Source: Planctomycetia bacterium (GTDB lineage: Bacteria; Planctomycetota; Planctomycetia; Pirellulales; S012-138). From it: DNA of 37,702 nt. The position numbers were made by a program, and so were the translations under genes. Below, piece by piece: positions 1-9,243 of this stretch (position 1 is the stretch's first letter; each line of letters begins with the position of its first letter). The stretch is from the NCBI GenBank assembly GCA_016177915.1, contig JACOUI010000328.1, positions 1 to 37,702 of the forward strand. Direction: 5' to 3'. The notes beneath the pieces were generated by a model. That model was given only the letters and a program-made list of their open reading frames with translations, ran no database searches and had not been told where the DNA came from.

Positions 1-640
1 GTGACCGAGGGGAACTCCGGGACGGTCGATGCCGTGTTCACCGTGACGCTGTCGGCGGCCAGCAGCGAGATGGTCTCGGCGTTCTACGCCACGGCCAACG
101 GCACGGCGACGGCCGGCAGTGATTATGTGACGACGTCCGGCACGGTTTCGTTCGCGCCGGGCGAGACGAGCAAGACCGTGGCAGTGGCCGTTAACGGCGA
201 CACCGCGCTGGAACCGAACGAGACGTTCTTCGTCAACCTTTTGATTCCGGTTGGTGCAACGCTGCTGGACGACCAGGGCGTGGGGACGATTCGAGATGAC
301 GACCTCGTCCTGTCGATCGACGATGTCACAGTGACCGAGGGGAACTCCGGGACGGTCGATGCCGTGTTCACCGTGACGCTGTCGGCGGCCAGCAGCGACA
401 TGGTGACGGCGGACTACGCCACGGCCAATGGGACGGCGACGGCCGGCAGTGATTATGTGACGACGTCCGGCACGGTTTCGTTCGCGCCGGGCGAGACGAG
501 CCAGACCGTGGCGGTGACCGTCAACGGGGATCTCTCGGTGGAACCGAACGAGACGTTCTTCGTCAACCTTTCGAATCCGGTGGGCGCAGCGCTGCTGGAC
601 GGCCAGGGCGTCGGCACGATCCAGAACGACGACGTCGGGT
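1..640 (+). repeat. 330-bp tandem repeat inside the Calx-beta gene
   Basis: Bases 1-68 recur almost unchanged at 331-398, and the match continues with scattered differences to about 630. The period of 330 bp equals 110 codons, one Calx-beta domain. Near identity at DNA level, including third codon positions, indicates a recent duplication or gene conversion, whereas the third and fourth domains of the same gene are clearly diverged. Confidence 0.85.
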
Positions 641-1377
641 CGCTGCGGATCAACGATGCGTCGGTGATCGAAGGAAACTCGGGGACGGTGAACCTGGTCT
701 TTACGGTGAGTCTGCCGGGGCCGGCGGTCGCGCCGGTGACCTTCGACTTCGCGACCGGGCCGGCCCCGGGTTCCTCGGCCGATCAGGCGACGGCCGGGAC
801 CGATTATTATTCGGCGAGCGGCCAGGCCACGATCCCCGCCGGACAGTCGTCGCGCACGATCGCGGTGACCGTGCGGGGCGACACGACGGTCGAGCGGCAC
901 GAGAGGTTCGCCGTCAACCTGAGCAATGCCGTCAACGCCTCGATCGCCGACGGCCAGGGCGTCGGGACGATCCGCAACGACGACACGACGATCGCGATTG
1001 CCGACACGAGCGTGCTGGAAGGCAACTCCGGCTTCAAGAACGCCGTCTTTACCGTGAGCCTGGCGCAGCCCAGCGCGCTTTCGGTGTCGGTGCGATACAC
1101 GACGATCAACAACACGGCCATCGGGTGGAGCGATTACCTGCCGCAATCGGGAACACTCGTCTTCCAGCCCGGCCAGACCCAGAAGACCATTTCGATTTCG
1201 GTCATCGGCGACAGGATTTTTGAGAACAATGAAACGTTCTTCGTGTTCTTGAACTCGCCGACGAACGCGGGCATCGTCGATGGCGTAGCCGTCGGCACGA
1301 TCCTGAACGACGACGGGCTGCTCTTCGGGCCTTCGTCATTCGGGGGCTTCTCGCCCTTCGGGCGGCACCGGCGGTAA
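1..1377 (+). CDS. Calx-beta repeat protein, 3' part of a longer gene
   Basis: The frame is open from base 1, so the true start lies upstream and this is a C-terminal piece of 458 residues. It consists of four consecutive Calx-beta domains of about 105-115 residues, each with the family hallmarks: a V(T/I)EGNSG opening, a YATANGTATAGSDY-like central strand, and a closing GTI(R/Q/L)NDD calcium-site loop. Domains 1 and 2 are almost identical, domains 3 and 4 are diverged. After the last domain there is only a short Gly/Phe/Ser-rich tail ending in basic residues, with no membrane anchor or sorting signal. Calx-beta arrays in planctomycetes are usually in large exported or surface proteins that bind Ca2+; export cannot be judged here because the N-terminus is missing. 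The next gene is convergent. Confidence 0.9.
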   Translation: MTEGNSGTVDAVFTVTLSAASSEMVSAFYATANGTATAGSDYVTTSGTVSFAPGETSKTVAVAVNGDTALEPNETFFVNLLIPVGATLLDDQGVGTIRDDDLVLSIDDVTVTEGNSGTVDAVFTVTLSAASSDMVTADYATANGTATAGSDYVTTSGTVSFAPGETSQTVAVTVNGDLSVEPNETFFVNLSNPVGAALLDGQGVGTIQNDDVGSLRINDASVIEGNSGTVNLVFTVSLPGPAVAPVTFDFATGPAPGSSADQATAGTDYYSASGQATIPAGQSSRTIAVTVRGDTTVERHERFAVNLSNAVNASIADGQGVGTIRNDDTTIAIADTSVLEGNSGFKNAVFTVSLAQPSALSVSVRYTTINNTAIGWSDYLPQSGTLVFQPGQTQKTISISVIGDRIFENNETFFVFLNSPTNAGIVDGVAVGTILNDDGLLFGPSSFGGFSPFGRHRR

Positions 1378-1443
1378 CGCGGGACCGGGGCAGTTCGTCG
1401 GAGAGCATTCGCTTCCGCAGACGGCCGGCCGCGCTCGCGTCGG

Positions 1444-1560
1444 TTAATTGACAAAGCCCGCGATCGCGCTGAAGTCGATCCGCCAGCCGCCGGGCCCGCG
1501 GCGGAACTCGATGGGAACGTTTCGGGCCGGCCGTCGGCCAGCTCGCGGAGGACGGCCGGG
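1444..1560 (-). pseudogene. Possible decayed 3' end of an unidentified gene
   Basis: On the minus strand, two adjacent frames carry protein-like sequence that ends at a TAA at 1444-1446. One frame reads FPAVLRELADGRPETFP and, after a one-base slip near 1520-1530 in a short C run, the other reads IEFRRGPGGWRIDF followed by SAIAGFVN and the stop. The GGWRIDF ending looks like the C-terminus of a real alpha/beta domain rather than a GC-rich shadow frame. No start and no upstream body were found; the reading upstream is closed by the stop of the small membrane gene at 1563. It is either a gene remnant or the result of sequence errors. Confidence 0.3.
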
Positions 1561-1562
1561 AA

Positions 1563-1898
1563 TCACGGTCCGGCGGGGGCGTCCGTCGGCTTCGTGTCGC
1601 CAGAGCTCGTCAAGCGGCTGACGCGCGGCGTGGCGGACACGCAGCGCCGCGACTTGACTTCGCGCAGCTGATCGCGTGCGTCGAGATAGAGCAGCAGCAT
1701 GATGAACGCGCCGATGAAACAGGGGGGCGCGAGGAGGATGACAGGCTTGAAAAAGAGCGCGCCGATCCCGGCAGCGGCCAGAGCAATCGTCCACGCCAGG
1801 CGCCCCCTCTTCCAGCGCGCGACTTGCTCGGCAAGCATCTCGTTCAACTTGCGCGCGATCTTGGCCTCTTCGTCACTTTGGTTTGTCGCGCTCGCCAT
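1563..1898 (-). CDS. Small two-helix membrane protein, unknown function
   Basis: A 111-residue protein not recognised from any named family. Residues 1-33 are polar and probably helical (rich in E, K, A). Two hydrophobic segments follow at about 34-50 and 52-73, separated by a short turn containing a Lys-Pro, and the tail from about 75 is basic and Ser/Thr-rich. The ATG at 1898 was chosen because AAAGGAGA lies 7-8 bases upstream; an in-frame start six codons earlier lacks this. The start lies 26 bases inside the end of the preceding gene (1873-2280), so the two are probably translationally coupled. The low-complexity C-terminus may not be native if the sequence near 1540-1600 has an error. 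Confidence 0.6.
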   Translation of the reverse strand: MASATNQSDEEAKIARKLNEMLAEQVARWKRGRLAWTIALAAAGIGALFFKPVILLAPPCFIGAFIMLLLYLDARDQLREVKSRRCVSATPRVSRLTSSGDTKPTDAPAGP

Positions 1899-2280
1899 CG
1901 CGATTCTCCTTTTCACCCGACGGGATCCGTCCGCGTTGTTCCTGGCTTACTTTGCCTTTTGCGAACCATACGGCTGTCTGCATCAAGTCGTCGATTTTGG
2001 TCGGCTCGAAGCCCGCTTCCGTGAGCTTGGTTGCTGCAAGCGCATGCCAGTCGTCTTCATTCATCTTTTCGCCGAAGAACTCGTCTCGCGCCCAATTGCG
2101 AATCAGCCGTTCGTACGCGCGCCACCGTCGTCTTTCCCAGTAAAATCGCGCAAAGTAAAAGCCCAGCGGGATCACGATGAGGGTGATCGCGCCGGAAACG
2201 ACGACTTGAGCCCACGTCAGCAGCGTTTGAGCGTCCAAAGCCGCCCCCGAATTGCAGACCGCGCTCGAAACGGTCGGCAT
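1873..2280 (-). CDS. Small single-pass membrane protein, unknown function
   Basis: A 135-residue protein of no recognised family. One clear transmembrane segment at about residues 22-45 (VVVSGAITLIVIPLGFYF) is followed by a basic/aromatic stretch (WERRRW), which by the positive-inside rule puts the C-terminal soluble part of about 85 residues in the cytoplasm. The ATG at 2280 is preferred; a TTG at 2346 in the same frame would add 22 residues of weakly amphipathic sequence. No strong Shine-Dalgarno is visible for either. It follows the aminotransferase gene closely (stop at 2347) and overlaps the next membrane gene by 26 bases, so the small pair looks like the tail of that transcription unit. 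Confidence 0.6.
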   Translation of the reverse strand: MPTVSSAVCNSGAALDAQTLLTWAQVVVSGAITLIVIPLGFYFARFYWERRRWRAYERLIRNWARDEFFGEKMNEDDWHALAATKLTEAGFEPTKIDDLMQTAVWFAKGKVSQEQRGRIPSGEKENRDGERDKPK

Positions 2281-2346
2281 TATAGGGCCGAGGGCCGGCT
2301 CGCACCAATGGCGAAGCGATAGTGCTAGCTGGCGGAGGATTTGCAA

Positions 2347-3522
2347 TTACCCGTGCGCGGAGGCGGCGACTTCGGAAACGGCGCGGATCGCCGCGTCGAC
2401 GTGCTGTTCGTCGTTAAAGGGACCCAGGCTCATCCGCACCGTGCCGCCGGTGGAGAGCGTGCCCAGCGACTGGTGCATCAAGGGAGCACAGTGCAGGCCG
2501 GCGCGGACCTGCACGCGATAGGCCGCGTCGAGCATGGCCGCCACTTCCTGCGGATCCAGCGGCGAAACGTTGAAGCTGACGACGCCGACGCGCTTTTGCG
2601 GGTCGCGCGGGCCGTAGAGCGCGACGCCGGCAATGGCGGACAGGCCGTCGAGCAGCCGGGACGTGAGCGAAAGGTCGTGCTCGCGGACGGCCGCGACGCG
2701 CCGCTCGTGCAGGTAGGCCACGCCCGCCGAAAGGCCGATGATCCCCGCCGCGTTCAGGTTGCCGGACTCGTATTTGTCGGGGAGGAAGTCGGGCTGATGG
2801 TCGTCCTCGCTTTTGCTGCCGGTGCCGCCCTGGCGGACGCTTTTGAGCTGCGACTCCAGGCCGGGGCGAATGTAGAGCACGCCGCTGCCCAGGGGACCCA
2901 GAAGTCCCTTGTGTCCCGGCGCGGCCAGCAGGTCCACGGGCAGCGAGGCGACGTCGATTTCGACGTGGCCCAGCGTTTGAGCGGCGTCGAGGAGAAAAAA
3001 CGCGCCGTGGCGCCTGGCGATGCGGGCAATTTCGTCGGCGGGCTGCAGAGCGCCGGTGACGTTCGAGGCGTGCGTGAGGACGACGAGGCGCGTGCCGTCG
3101 CGCAGGCGCGCCTGGATTTCATGCGGATCGACGATGCCATCGGCGCCGACGGGGACGCGGTCGACCTCGATCCCGGCCGACTCTTGCCAATGCCGCAACG
3201 GGCGGAGGACGGAGTTGTGCTCCGCCAGGGTGGTGACGACGTGGTCGCCGGGCCGCAGCAGGCCGGAAATGGCGAGGTTGAGCGAGTCGGTGCCATTGCA
3301 GGTGAAAATGACGTGCCGGGCGTGCTCTGCGCCGATGAGGCGGGCGACGCCGCTGCGTGCCGAATCGATCAGGCGGCCGACCTCGGCGGCCTGGACGTAG
3401 TTGCTGCGGCCGGCCGGGGCCCCAAGCCGACGCTGGCAGTCGTCGACGGCGCGGTAGACGGCCTCCGGCTTGGGCCAGCTCGTGGCGGCGTTGTCGAGAT
3501 AGACGCGGTCGAGGAGGGTCAC
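2347..3522 (-). CDS. Class V aminotransferase, cysteine desulfurase family
   Basis: A PLP enzyme of 391 residues, the usual length for the NifS/SufS/CsdA group and for the related family of unassigned cysteine desulfurases. Seen in order: YLDNAATSWPKP (8-19) at the N-terminus, AEHNSVLRP (100-108) with the histidine that stacks on PLP, LLDAAQTLGH with Asp179, APGHKG with the PLP lysine Lys205, and RAGLHCAP with Cys345 in the place of the sulfur-accepting cysteine. The likely reaction is removal of sulfur from cysteine (alanine plus enzyme persulfide) or a related beta-elimination. No iron-sulfur scaffold gene is adjacent, so a role outside the main suf pathway is possible. The GTG start at 3522 overlaps the stop of the Uma2 gene by four bases (GTGA), which indicates coupled translation. 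Confidence 0.9.
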   Translation of the reverse strand: MTLLDRVYLDNAATSWPKPEAVYRAVDDCQRRLGAPAGRSNYVQAAEVGRLIDSARSGVARLIGAEHARHVIFTCNGTDSLNLAISGLLRPGDHVVTTLAEHNSVLRPLRHWQESAGIEVDRVPVGADGIVDPHEIQARLRDGTRLVVLTHASNVTGALQPADEIARIARRHGAFFLLDAAQTLGHVEIDVASLPVDLLAAPGHKGLLGPLGSGVLYIRPGLESQLKSVRQGGTGSKSEDDHQPDFLPDKYESGNLNAAGIIGLSAGVAYLHERRVAAVREHDLSLTSRLLDGLSAIAGVALYGPRDPQKRVGVVSFNVSPLDPQEVAAMLDAAYRVQVRAGLHCAPLMHQSLGTLSTGGTVRMSLGPFNDEQHVDAAIRAVSEVAASAHG

Positions 3523-4157
3523 GGGTGAGTCTTGGTCGAACGAGGGGTTGGGCGAGTTGCTTGGGGTCTTGTTTTGTCGAGTGCTTGGATGATCGTCGGT
3601 CGTCGCACGCGCCAGAGCCAGCGAACATCGAGGCAGAATCCCGGCAGTACGACGCTTCGGAACAAATGATCGATGACCCGCACCTTGCGGTATTCTCCGT
3701 CACCCAAGGTCAAAAACGTTGCGGAGCGTTTGTCGGGATCGATGATCCAATACTCCCGAATCCCTGCCTGCTCGTACCTGCCTTGCCATTCGACCTCGTC
3801 GCGGAGCACGTTCTGGCCGACGGCCAATTCGACGGCGAGGTCGGGAAGGCCGCGGGCGATTCCGCCTCCGCGGACAATCCTCGATCGACGCTTCGAGATG
3901 AACGAAATGTCCGGCTGAATGGCGCGGTCTTCGAGCCAATAGGCGACCGGCGCCGTGTGCACTTCTCCCAAATCGCGCCGATCGACGAATTCGGCCATCA
4001 CTCGTGCGAGCCACAGCGCCAGGCTGTTGATCGGAAAATCCTGCACGGCGTGCGCACGGACAATGCCGTCGATCAATTCGGTCTTCCCACGGTATCCGAC
4101 GAGAGCAAAGAATTCTTCTACCGAATAGCGATGCGATCGCGGGATGAGAGTGGACAT
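3519..4157 (-). CDS. Uma2 family (DUF820) putative restriction-like endonuclease
   Basis: A 212-residue protein with the Uma2 layout: YSVEEFFAL near the N-terminus, TELIDGIV, IQPDISFISK, PDLAVEL, and REYWIIDPDKRS. The fold belongs to the PD-(D/E)XK nuclease superfamily; the biological role of these proteins, which are numerous in planctomycetes and cyanobacteria, is not established. The Asp of PDL and the Glu of VEL are present, but in the stretch RDEVEWQGRY the position usually held by Lys (Lys-x-x-x-Tyr) is Trp, so activity is doubtful. The start at 4157 is set by GAGAGGAGG ending about 8 bases upstream; seven earlier in-frame codons are excluded for that reason. Its stop overlaps the GTG of the aminotransferase. 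The divergent neighbour is aroC. Confidence 0.88.
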   Translation of the reverse strand: MSTLIPRSHRYSVEEFFALVGYRGKTELIDGIVRAHAVQDFPINSLALWLARVMAEFVDRRDLGEVHTAPVAYWLEDRAIQPDISFISKRRSRIVRGGGIARGLPDLAVELAVGQNVLRDEVEWQGRYEQAGIREYWIIDPDKRSATFLTLGDGEYRKVRVIDHLFRSVVLPGFCLDVRWLWRVRRPTIIQALDKTRPQATRPTPRSTKTHP

Positions 4158-4293
4158 GGCGGCCTCCTCTCCGCCCATCGTATACGTCGCTCCCCGAGAG
4201 GCAAGCGACGCAGGACCGGCTTCCAGGCGCTACCGCAGGCCGTGGGATTGGAAGGCGTCGGCGCTTGACATTCCTCGCTCGTCGCTGGGCACT

Positions 4294-4299
4294 TACAAT
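4294..4299 (+). promoter_or_regulatory. Putative -10 element of aroC (TACAAT)
   Basis: TACAAT lies six bases before the A of the aroC ATG. A perfect TTGACA sits at 4265-4270 but 23 bases away, longer than the usual 17, so the -35 assignment is weak. If the -10 is used, transcription would start at or next to the ATG and the mRNA would be leaderless, which fits the absence of a Shine-Dalgarno sequence. Confidence 0.4.
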
Positions 4300-4305
4300 A
4301 AGTGC

Positions 4306-5424
<1,119 letters not shown>

Positions 5425-5446
5425 GGGCGGCGGCTCGCCTGCCATT

Positions 5447-5490
5447 CTGCCGTCGACGCGCTCGTGATTCGGCAGTTTTCTGGGAAAACT
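5447..5490 (+). terminator. Weak terminator-like stem-loops after aroC
   Basis: CTGCCG at 5447-5452 pairs with CGGCAG at 5470-5475 and is followed at once by TTTTC; the loop of 17 bases is long. The T run also forms its own 7-bp hairpin, AGTTTTC (5474-5480) with GAAAACT (5484-5490). It may terminate aroC transcription, but stem and T tract are modest. A degenerate copy of the GGCAGGCG/CGCCTGCC hairpin seen near 36205-36255 lies just before it at about 5426-5443. Confidence 0.35.
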
Positions 5491-5634
5491 CTTCGCAACC
5501 TTGCACGGATTAAGGCTCCAACCGCCACTATTCCTTAAGGGCGCCCCTTCATTTGCTGGCGGCGATAGCGTCTCAAAGATTGGCCTGCAAGCGACTTGCG
5601 GCCACGACCGCTTTCTGACAGCGGAGACAGCGAC

Positions 5635-7719
5635 ATGCGACTCACGTTGCGGACGATGCTCTGTTACCTGGACGATCTTTTGGAACCGGCGGACGCCAAG
5701 GACATTGGCTCGAAGATCGAAAACAGCGAGTTTGCCACGAACGTCGTCCACCGCATTCGCGACGTCATGCGCCGGCCGCGCTTGGGCGCCCCCACGCTTG
5801 TGGGCCGGGGCGGCGGGCTCGATCCCAACACCGTCGCCGAATACCTGGACAACGCCTTGAACATGGACCGCGTGGCCGACTTCGAGAAGGTCTGTCTCGA
5901 ATCGGACGGCCACCTGGCGGAAGTCGCCTGCTGCCATCAGACGCTGGCCTTGGTGCTTGGCGAGCCGGCCGAAATCGAGACCTCCGCCCGGCAGCGGATG
6001 TACAAGCTCTTGGCCCGGCACGACGAGGAAGTGCAGCAGGCGCGGCAAGGGGCGCCGGCGGCGCGGGCGCGCCGTTCCGACGACGGCGACGGCCTGGCGG
6101 AGTCGGCGTCCGCCCGCGAAGGGGCCGAGCTGCCCGATTACCTGGCGAAGCAACCCAGCGGCACCGGATGGCGGATCGCCGTGGCGCTCGTGCTGTTCGT
6201 CGTTTTGGGCGGGGTGGTCGTGATGGCCATCAATCCGTCGTGGCTGCGGTCGATGTTCGGCGGCGGGGCGATGGTCGCCGAGGGTCCGGCGACGAGCGGT
6301 CCGTCGAGCACACCGTCCGCGACGCCGACCACAGCAAAGACTCAAGGGACGGACAAGAACGGCACAGACAAGGCCGGTCCGGAGAACGGCACGTCCACGC
6401 CGAGTGCCGCGACGCCGGGGGAGACTCCGGGCGAATCGCAGGGAACCCCCGCCGCGTCCACGCCGGCTGGCGCAGCGCCGGCGGGCGACCCGCTCACGGA
6501 CAAACCCGAATTGAAGCCGCCGGTGCCGGAGCCGCTGCCGGCGGCGGGCACGTCCGCCGAAAAGCCGCCGCCCGCTCAGCCGGCGGAGCGCGCCGTGATG
6601 GGCAAGCTCGTTTCGCCTACGCCGATGTTCAGTTCCGAGGCGGCTGGGCAGCCGTGGCGGCTGCTGCCGGTGCTGGGAACCGTTTCGCCAGGCGACCGGC
6701 TGATCTCTCCGCCGACGTTTCGCAACAGCATCAGTCTCAAGTCGGGCGTCACGGTCTATCTGCTGAGCGAGTCCGAGATGGCGCTCGATCTGGCCGAGGA
6801 CGGCAAGACGCCGCGATTGGACCTGCGGCACGGACGGATCGTGGTGACGACCACCTCGGACCTGGACACGAAGTTCTTGGTGCGCGTGGCCGGCCACGAC
6901 GCGCTCGTCGTGCTGCGCGACGTGGCGGCCACGCTGGTCGTGGAGGCGCGGCCGCAGGAGCGCCGCGGCGTGGATCCCGTCGCGCATCCCAAGCCGCTCG
7001 TGGTGGACGTGTATTCCGCCGCCGGCCAGATCACGTGGGAGGAAGCGGGGCGGGCGCACGACCTGACGGCGCCGGCAAGGCTGACGCTGGGCGCCGACGG
7101 CCCCGTCGCCGAGAAGGCCCCCGCCTGGATGACGTCTGATCTGCTCAGGGACATCGACAAGTCGGCGGCCGACGTTTTCAACGACGAATTGCGGCGACAG
7201 GCCGTCGAGGGCCGGTCGCTGGTGAGGGGTTTGTTGGAGCTGACCGACCATCGCCGGCCGGAGGTGCAGGCGCTGGCGATCCGGTCGCTGGCGGCCGTGG
7301 ACGTGCTGGAGCCGCTCGTGGCGGCGCTGAACAACAAGACGCAGGTCGGCGCGTGGAACGCCCACCTGGAGACCTTGCGGCTGCACGTCAATCTCGGGTC
7401 GGAGCGGGCAGTGCAGGTCAAGTCAGCCTTCGAAAGCGTCCGTCGCAGCGACGGCGACGAGCTGTTCCGCATGCTGTGGGGCTACTCCAACGAGCAGCTC
7501 ACCATGGAAGGGCAAGCCCAGAAGCTCGTCGATTACCTCGAGCACCCGAATCTTGACTTCCGCGTGCTGGCCATCAACTGCTTGCGCGACATCACGGGCA
7601 CGACCGGCAGCTACCGGCTGACGGCGACCGATCAGCGGAGCAGCGTGCGGTCGTGGAAGCAGAAGCTGGATTCGGGGCAGATTGTCCACGACGAGCCGGC
7701 GGCGAAGAAGCAAGATTAG
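5635..7719 (+). CDS. Membrane protein with FecR-like and HEAT-like parts, planctomycete type
   Basis: A 694-residue protein. Residues 1-110 form a hydrophilic helical domain beginning MRLTLRTMLCYLDDLLEPAD with a conserved look (LDPNTVAEYLDN, FEKVCLESD). A transmembrane helix lies at about 177-200 (IAVALVLFVVLGGVVVMAI). A Thr/Pro/Ala/Gly-rich linker of about 100 residues follows, then a beta-rich part (SGVTVYLLSESEMALDL, DLRHGRIVVTT) that resembles FecR domains, and an alpha-helical C-terminus with a HEAT-like segment (RPEVQALAIRSLAAVDV). The topology suggests a cytoplasmic N-terminus and a large exported C-terminus. By layout it could be an anti-sigma-type sensor, but no zinc finger is present and no sigma factor is adjacent, so no function is assigned. 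The ATG at 5635 has GGAG about 11 bases upstream. Confidence 0.75.
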   Translation: MRLTLRTMLCYLDDLLEPADAKDIGSKIENSEFATNVVHRIRDVMRRPRLGAPTLVGRGGGLDPNTVAEYLDNALNMDRVADFEKVCLESDGHLAEVACCHQTLALVLGEPAEIETSARQRMYKLLARHDEEVQQARQGAPAARARRSDDGDGLAESASAREGAELPDYLAKQPSGTGWRIAVALVLFVVLGGVVVMAINPSWLRSMFGGGAMVAEGPATSGPSSTPSATPTTAKTQGTDKNGTDKAGPENGTSTPSAATPGETPGESQGTPAASTPAGAAPAGDPLTDKPELKPPVPEPLPAAGTSAEKPPPAQPAERAVMGKLVSPTPMFSSEAAGQPWRLLPVLGTVSPGDRLISPPTFRNSISLKSGVTVYLLSESEMALDLAEDGKTPRLDLRHGRIVVTTTSDLDTKFLVRVAGHDALVVLRDVAATLVVEARPQERRGVDPVAHPKPLVVDVYSAAGQITWEEAGRAHDLTAPARLTLGADGPVAEKAPAWMTSDLLRDIDKSAADVFNDELRRQAVEGRSLVRGLLELTDHRRPEVQALAIRSLAAVDVLEPLVAALNNKTQVGAWNAHLETLRLHVNLGSERAVQVKSAFESVRRSDGDELFRMLWGYSNEQLTMEGQAQKLVDYLEHPNLDFRVLAINCLRDITGTTGSYRLTATDQRSSVRSWKQKLDSGQIVHDEPAAKKQD

Positions 7720-7721
7720 GG

Positions 7722-7766
7722 TCGAACGAAAAACAAATGTCGTCTTTCGCTCCGCGAAAGGCGACA
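7722..7766 (-). terminator. Rho-independent terminator of the DUF1501 gene
   Basis: A 13-bp stem (7738-7750 with 7754-7766, one G-U pair) and a three-base loop. Read on the minus strand the stem is followed by TTTGTTTTTCG, a good T tract, so it terminates the DUF1501 transcript. Read on the plus strand it is followed only by ATTCGGG, so it is weak for the convergent 694-residue gene, whose stop is 18 bases before the stem. Confidence 0.8.
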
Positions 7767-7794
7767 ATTCGGGAAGTTATTCTTCGGCCGCTCC

Positions 7795-9243
7795 TTAGGC
7801 CAGGATCGGCTCGATGATCTTGCCGTGAACGTCCGTGAGGCGGATGTCGCGGCCGCTGAAGCGGTAGGTCAGCTTCAGGTGATCGATACCCAAAAGGTGC
7901 AGCATCGTGGCGTGCAGGTCGTGGATCTCCAGGACGTTTTCCACGGCGTGGTATCCGAACTCGTCGGTCGCGCCGTAAACGACGCCCCCCTGCACCCCGC
8001 CGCCGGCCAGCCACAGCGAAAAGCCGAAGGGGTTGTGGTCGCGGCCGCCCGTTCCCTGGGCGAAGGGCGTGCGGCCGAACTCGCCGCTCCAGACGACGAG
8101 CGTTTCGTCCAACAGGCCGCGCTGCTGGAGGTCGGTCAACAGGCCGGCGATCGGCTGGTCGACGGCCTTGGCGTTGTTCGTGTGGCCGGTCACCAGGTCG
8201 TTGTGCTGGTCCCAGCGGTCGGCGCCGACGCTGGGGCAGGTGAGCTGCACGCAGCGCACGCCCCGCTCCACAAGACGCCGCGCTAAAAGGCAAATCCGTC
8301 CATAGATCGCCGTCGGCTCGTACGAGGAGTCGAGCGCGTACAGCCGGCGCGTCGCCTCCGTCTCCTGCGAGAGGTCGGTCAGCTCCGGGACGGCCATTTG
8401 CATGCGATAGGCCAGCTCGTGGTTGACGATGGCCGACTCGATCTCGCGCTCGCGGCCCAGCCGCTCTTGCCGCTCGCGGTCGAGTTTTCTCATCAGATCG
8501 AGCTTGCCAAGCTGCTGGCCGCGGGTTTTTTCGGCGGGCTGGATGTTGGCCACGAGCGGGTCGCTGTGGCCAAAGACGGAGCCTTGAAACGTGGCGGGCA
8601 GAAAGCCGCTGTTGAAATTGTCGAGCCCGCCGGGCGGAATGAGACCGCCGTTGAGGACGACGTAGGCCGGGAGGTTTTGGGATTCGCTTCCTAGCCCATA
8701 CGCGGTCCAGGCGCCGAAGCTGGGCCGGCCTTGCTGGCCGTGGCCGGTGTGCAGGAAGTAATTGGCGTTCGTGTGCTCAGGAAACTTGGAGGTCATCGAG
8801 CGGATGACGGCCAGGTCGTCGACGTGCCGGGCGACGAAGGGGAAGAGCTCGCTGACGGGCGTGCCGCACTGGCCGCATTGCCGGAACTTCCAGGGGCTGC
8901 CGAAAGTGCTGCCGTTGTTATTGAACTGCGTGGGGAGGATTTTGGCCGCGAAGGGCTTGCCGTCGTCCTTGGCGAGGCGGGGCTTGGGGTCGAAAGTATC
9001 AACCTGCGACGGGCCGCCGTCCATGTAGAGGAAGATCACCGACTTCGCGCGGCCGCGGTAATGTCCCGGCCGGGCCGCGAGCGACGAGCCGGCAGCCGGT
9101 TCGAGAGGCGCGGCACGACCTTCGTCGGCCAGAACCGAGGCCAATGCAATGGCGCCAAACCCCATCGCAGACTGCGAGAGCATCTCGCGCCGCGTGAGCG
9201 GCGGCGGAGCAAGGCGGCGGCAGGGGTAGGTCGGCAGCGACAT
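7795..9243 (-). CDS. DUF1501 family protein, predicted Tat-exported
   Basis: A 482-residue protein of the DUF1501 family, a sulfatase/phosphatase-like fold that is very abundant in planctomycetes. The N-terminus has a twin-arginine export signal: LTRREML with Arg18-Arg19, then a hydrophobic stretch to about residue 39. Family motifs seen: VIFLYMDGGPSQVDTFDPKP, LHTGHGQQGRPSFGAW, VVLNGGLIPPGG, VWSGEFGRTPFAQGTGGRDHNPFGFS, and a C-terminus with LHATMLHLLGIDH. The function is unproven. It is commonly encoded directly after a cytochrome c-like DUF1549/DUF1553 partner; here the gene upstream is eutC on the other strand, so this copy stands alone. The ATG at 9243 has GAGG about six bases upstream, and a clear terminator follows the gene. 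Confidence 0.93.
   Translation of the reverse strand: MSLPTYPCRRLAPPPLTRREMLSQSAMGFGAIALASVLADEGRAAPLEPAAGSSLAARPGHYRGRAKSVIFLYMDGGPSQVDTFDPKPRLAKDDGKPFAAKILPTQFNNNGSTFGSPWKFRQCGQCGTPVSELFPFVARHVDDLAVIRSMTSKFPEHTNANYFLHTGHGQQGRPSFGAWTAYGLGSESQNLPAYVVLNGGLIPPGGLDNFNSGFLPATFQGSVFGHSDPLVANIQPAEKTRGQQLGKLDLMRKLDRERQERLGREREIESAIVNHELAYRMQMAVPELTDLSQETEATRRLYALDSSYEPTAIYGRICLLARRLVERGVRCVQLTCPSVGADRWDQHNDLVTGHTNNAKAVDQPIAGLLTDLQQRGLLDETLVVWSGEFGRTPFAQGTGGRDHNPFGFSLWLAGGGVQGGVVYGATDEFGYHAVENVLEIHDLHATMLHLLGIDHLKLTYRFSGRDIRLTDVHGKIIEPILA

Noticed and set aside
1561-1680. Plus-strand protein-like text (FVSPELVKRLTRGVAD) opposite the small membrane gene
   Set aside because: No start or ribosome site, frame closes soon, and the minus-strand gene has a clear ribosome site and membrane helices.
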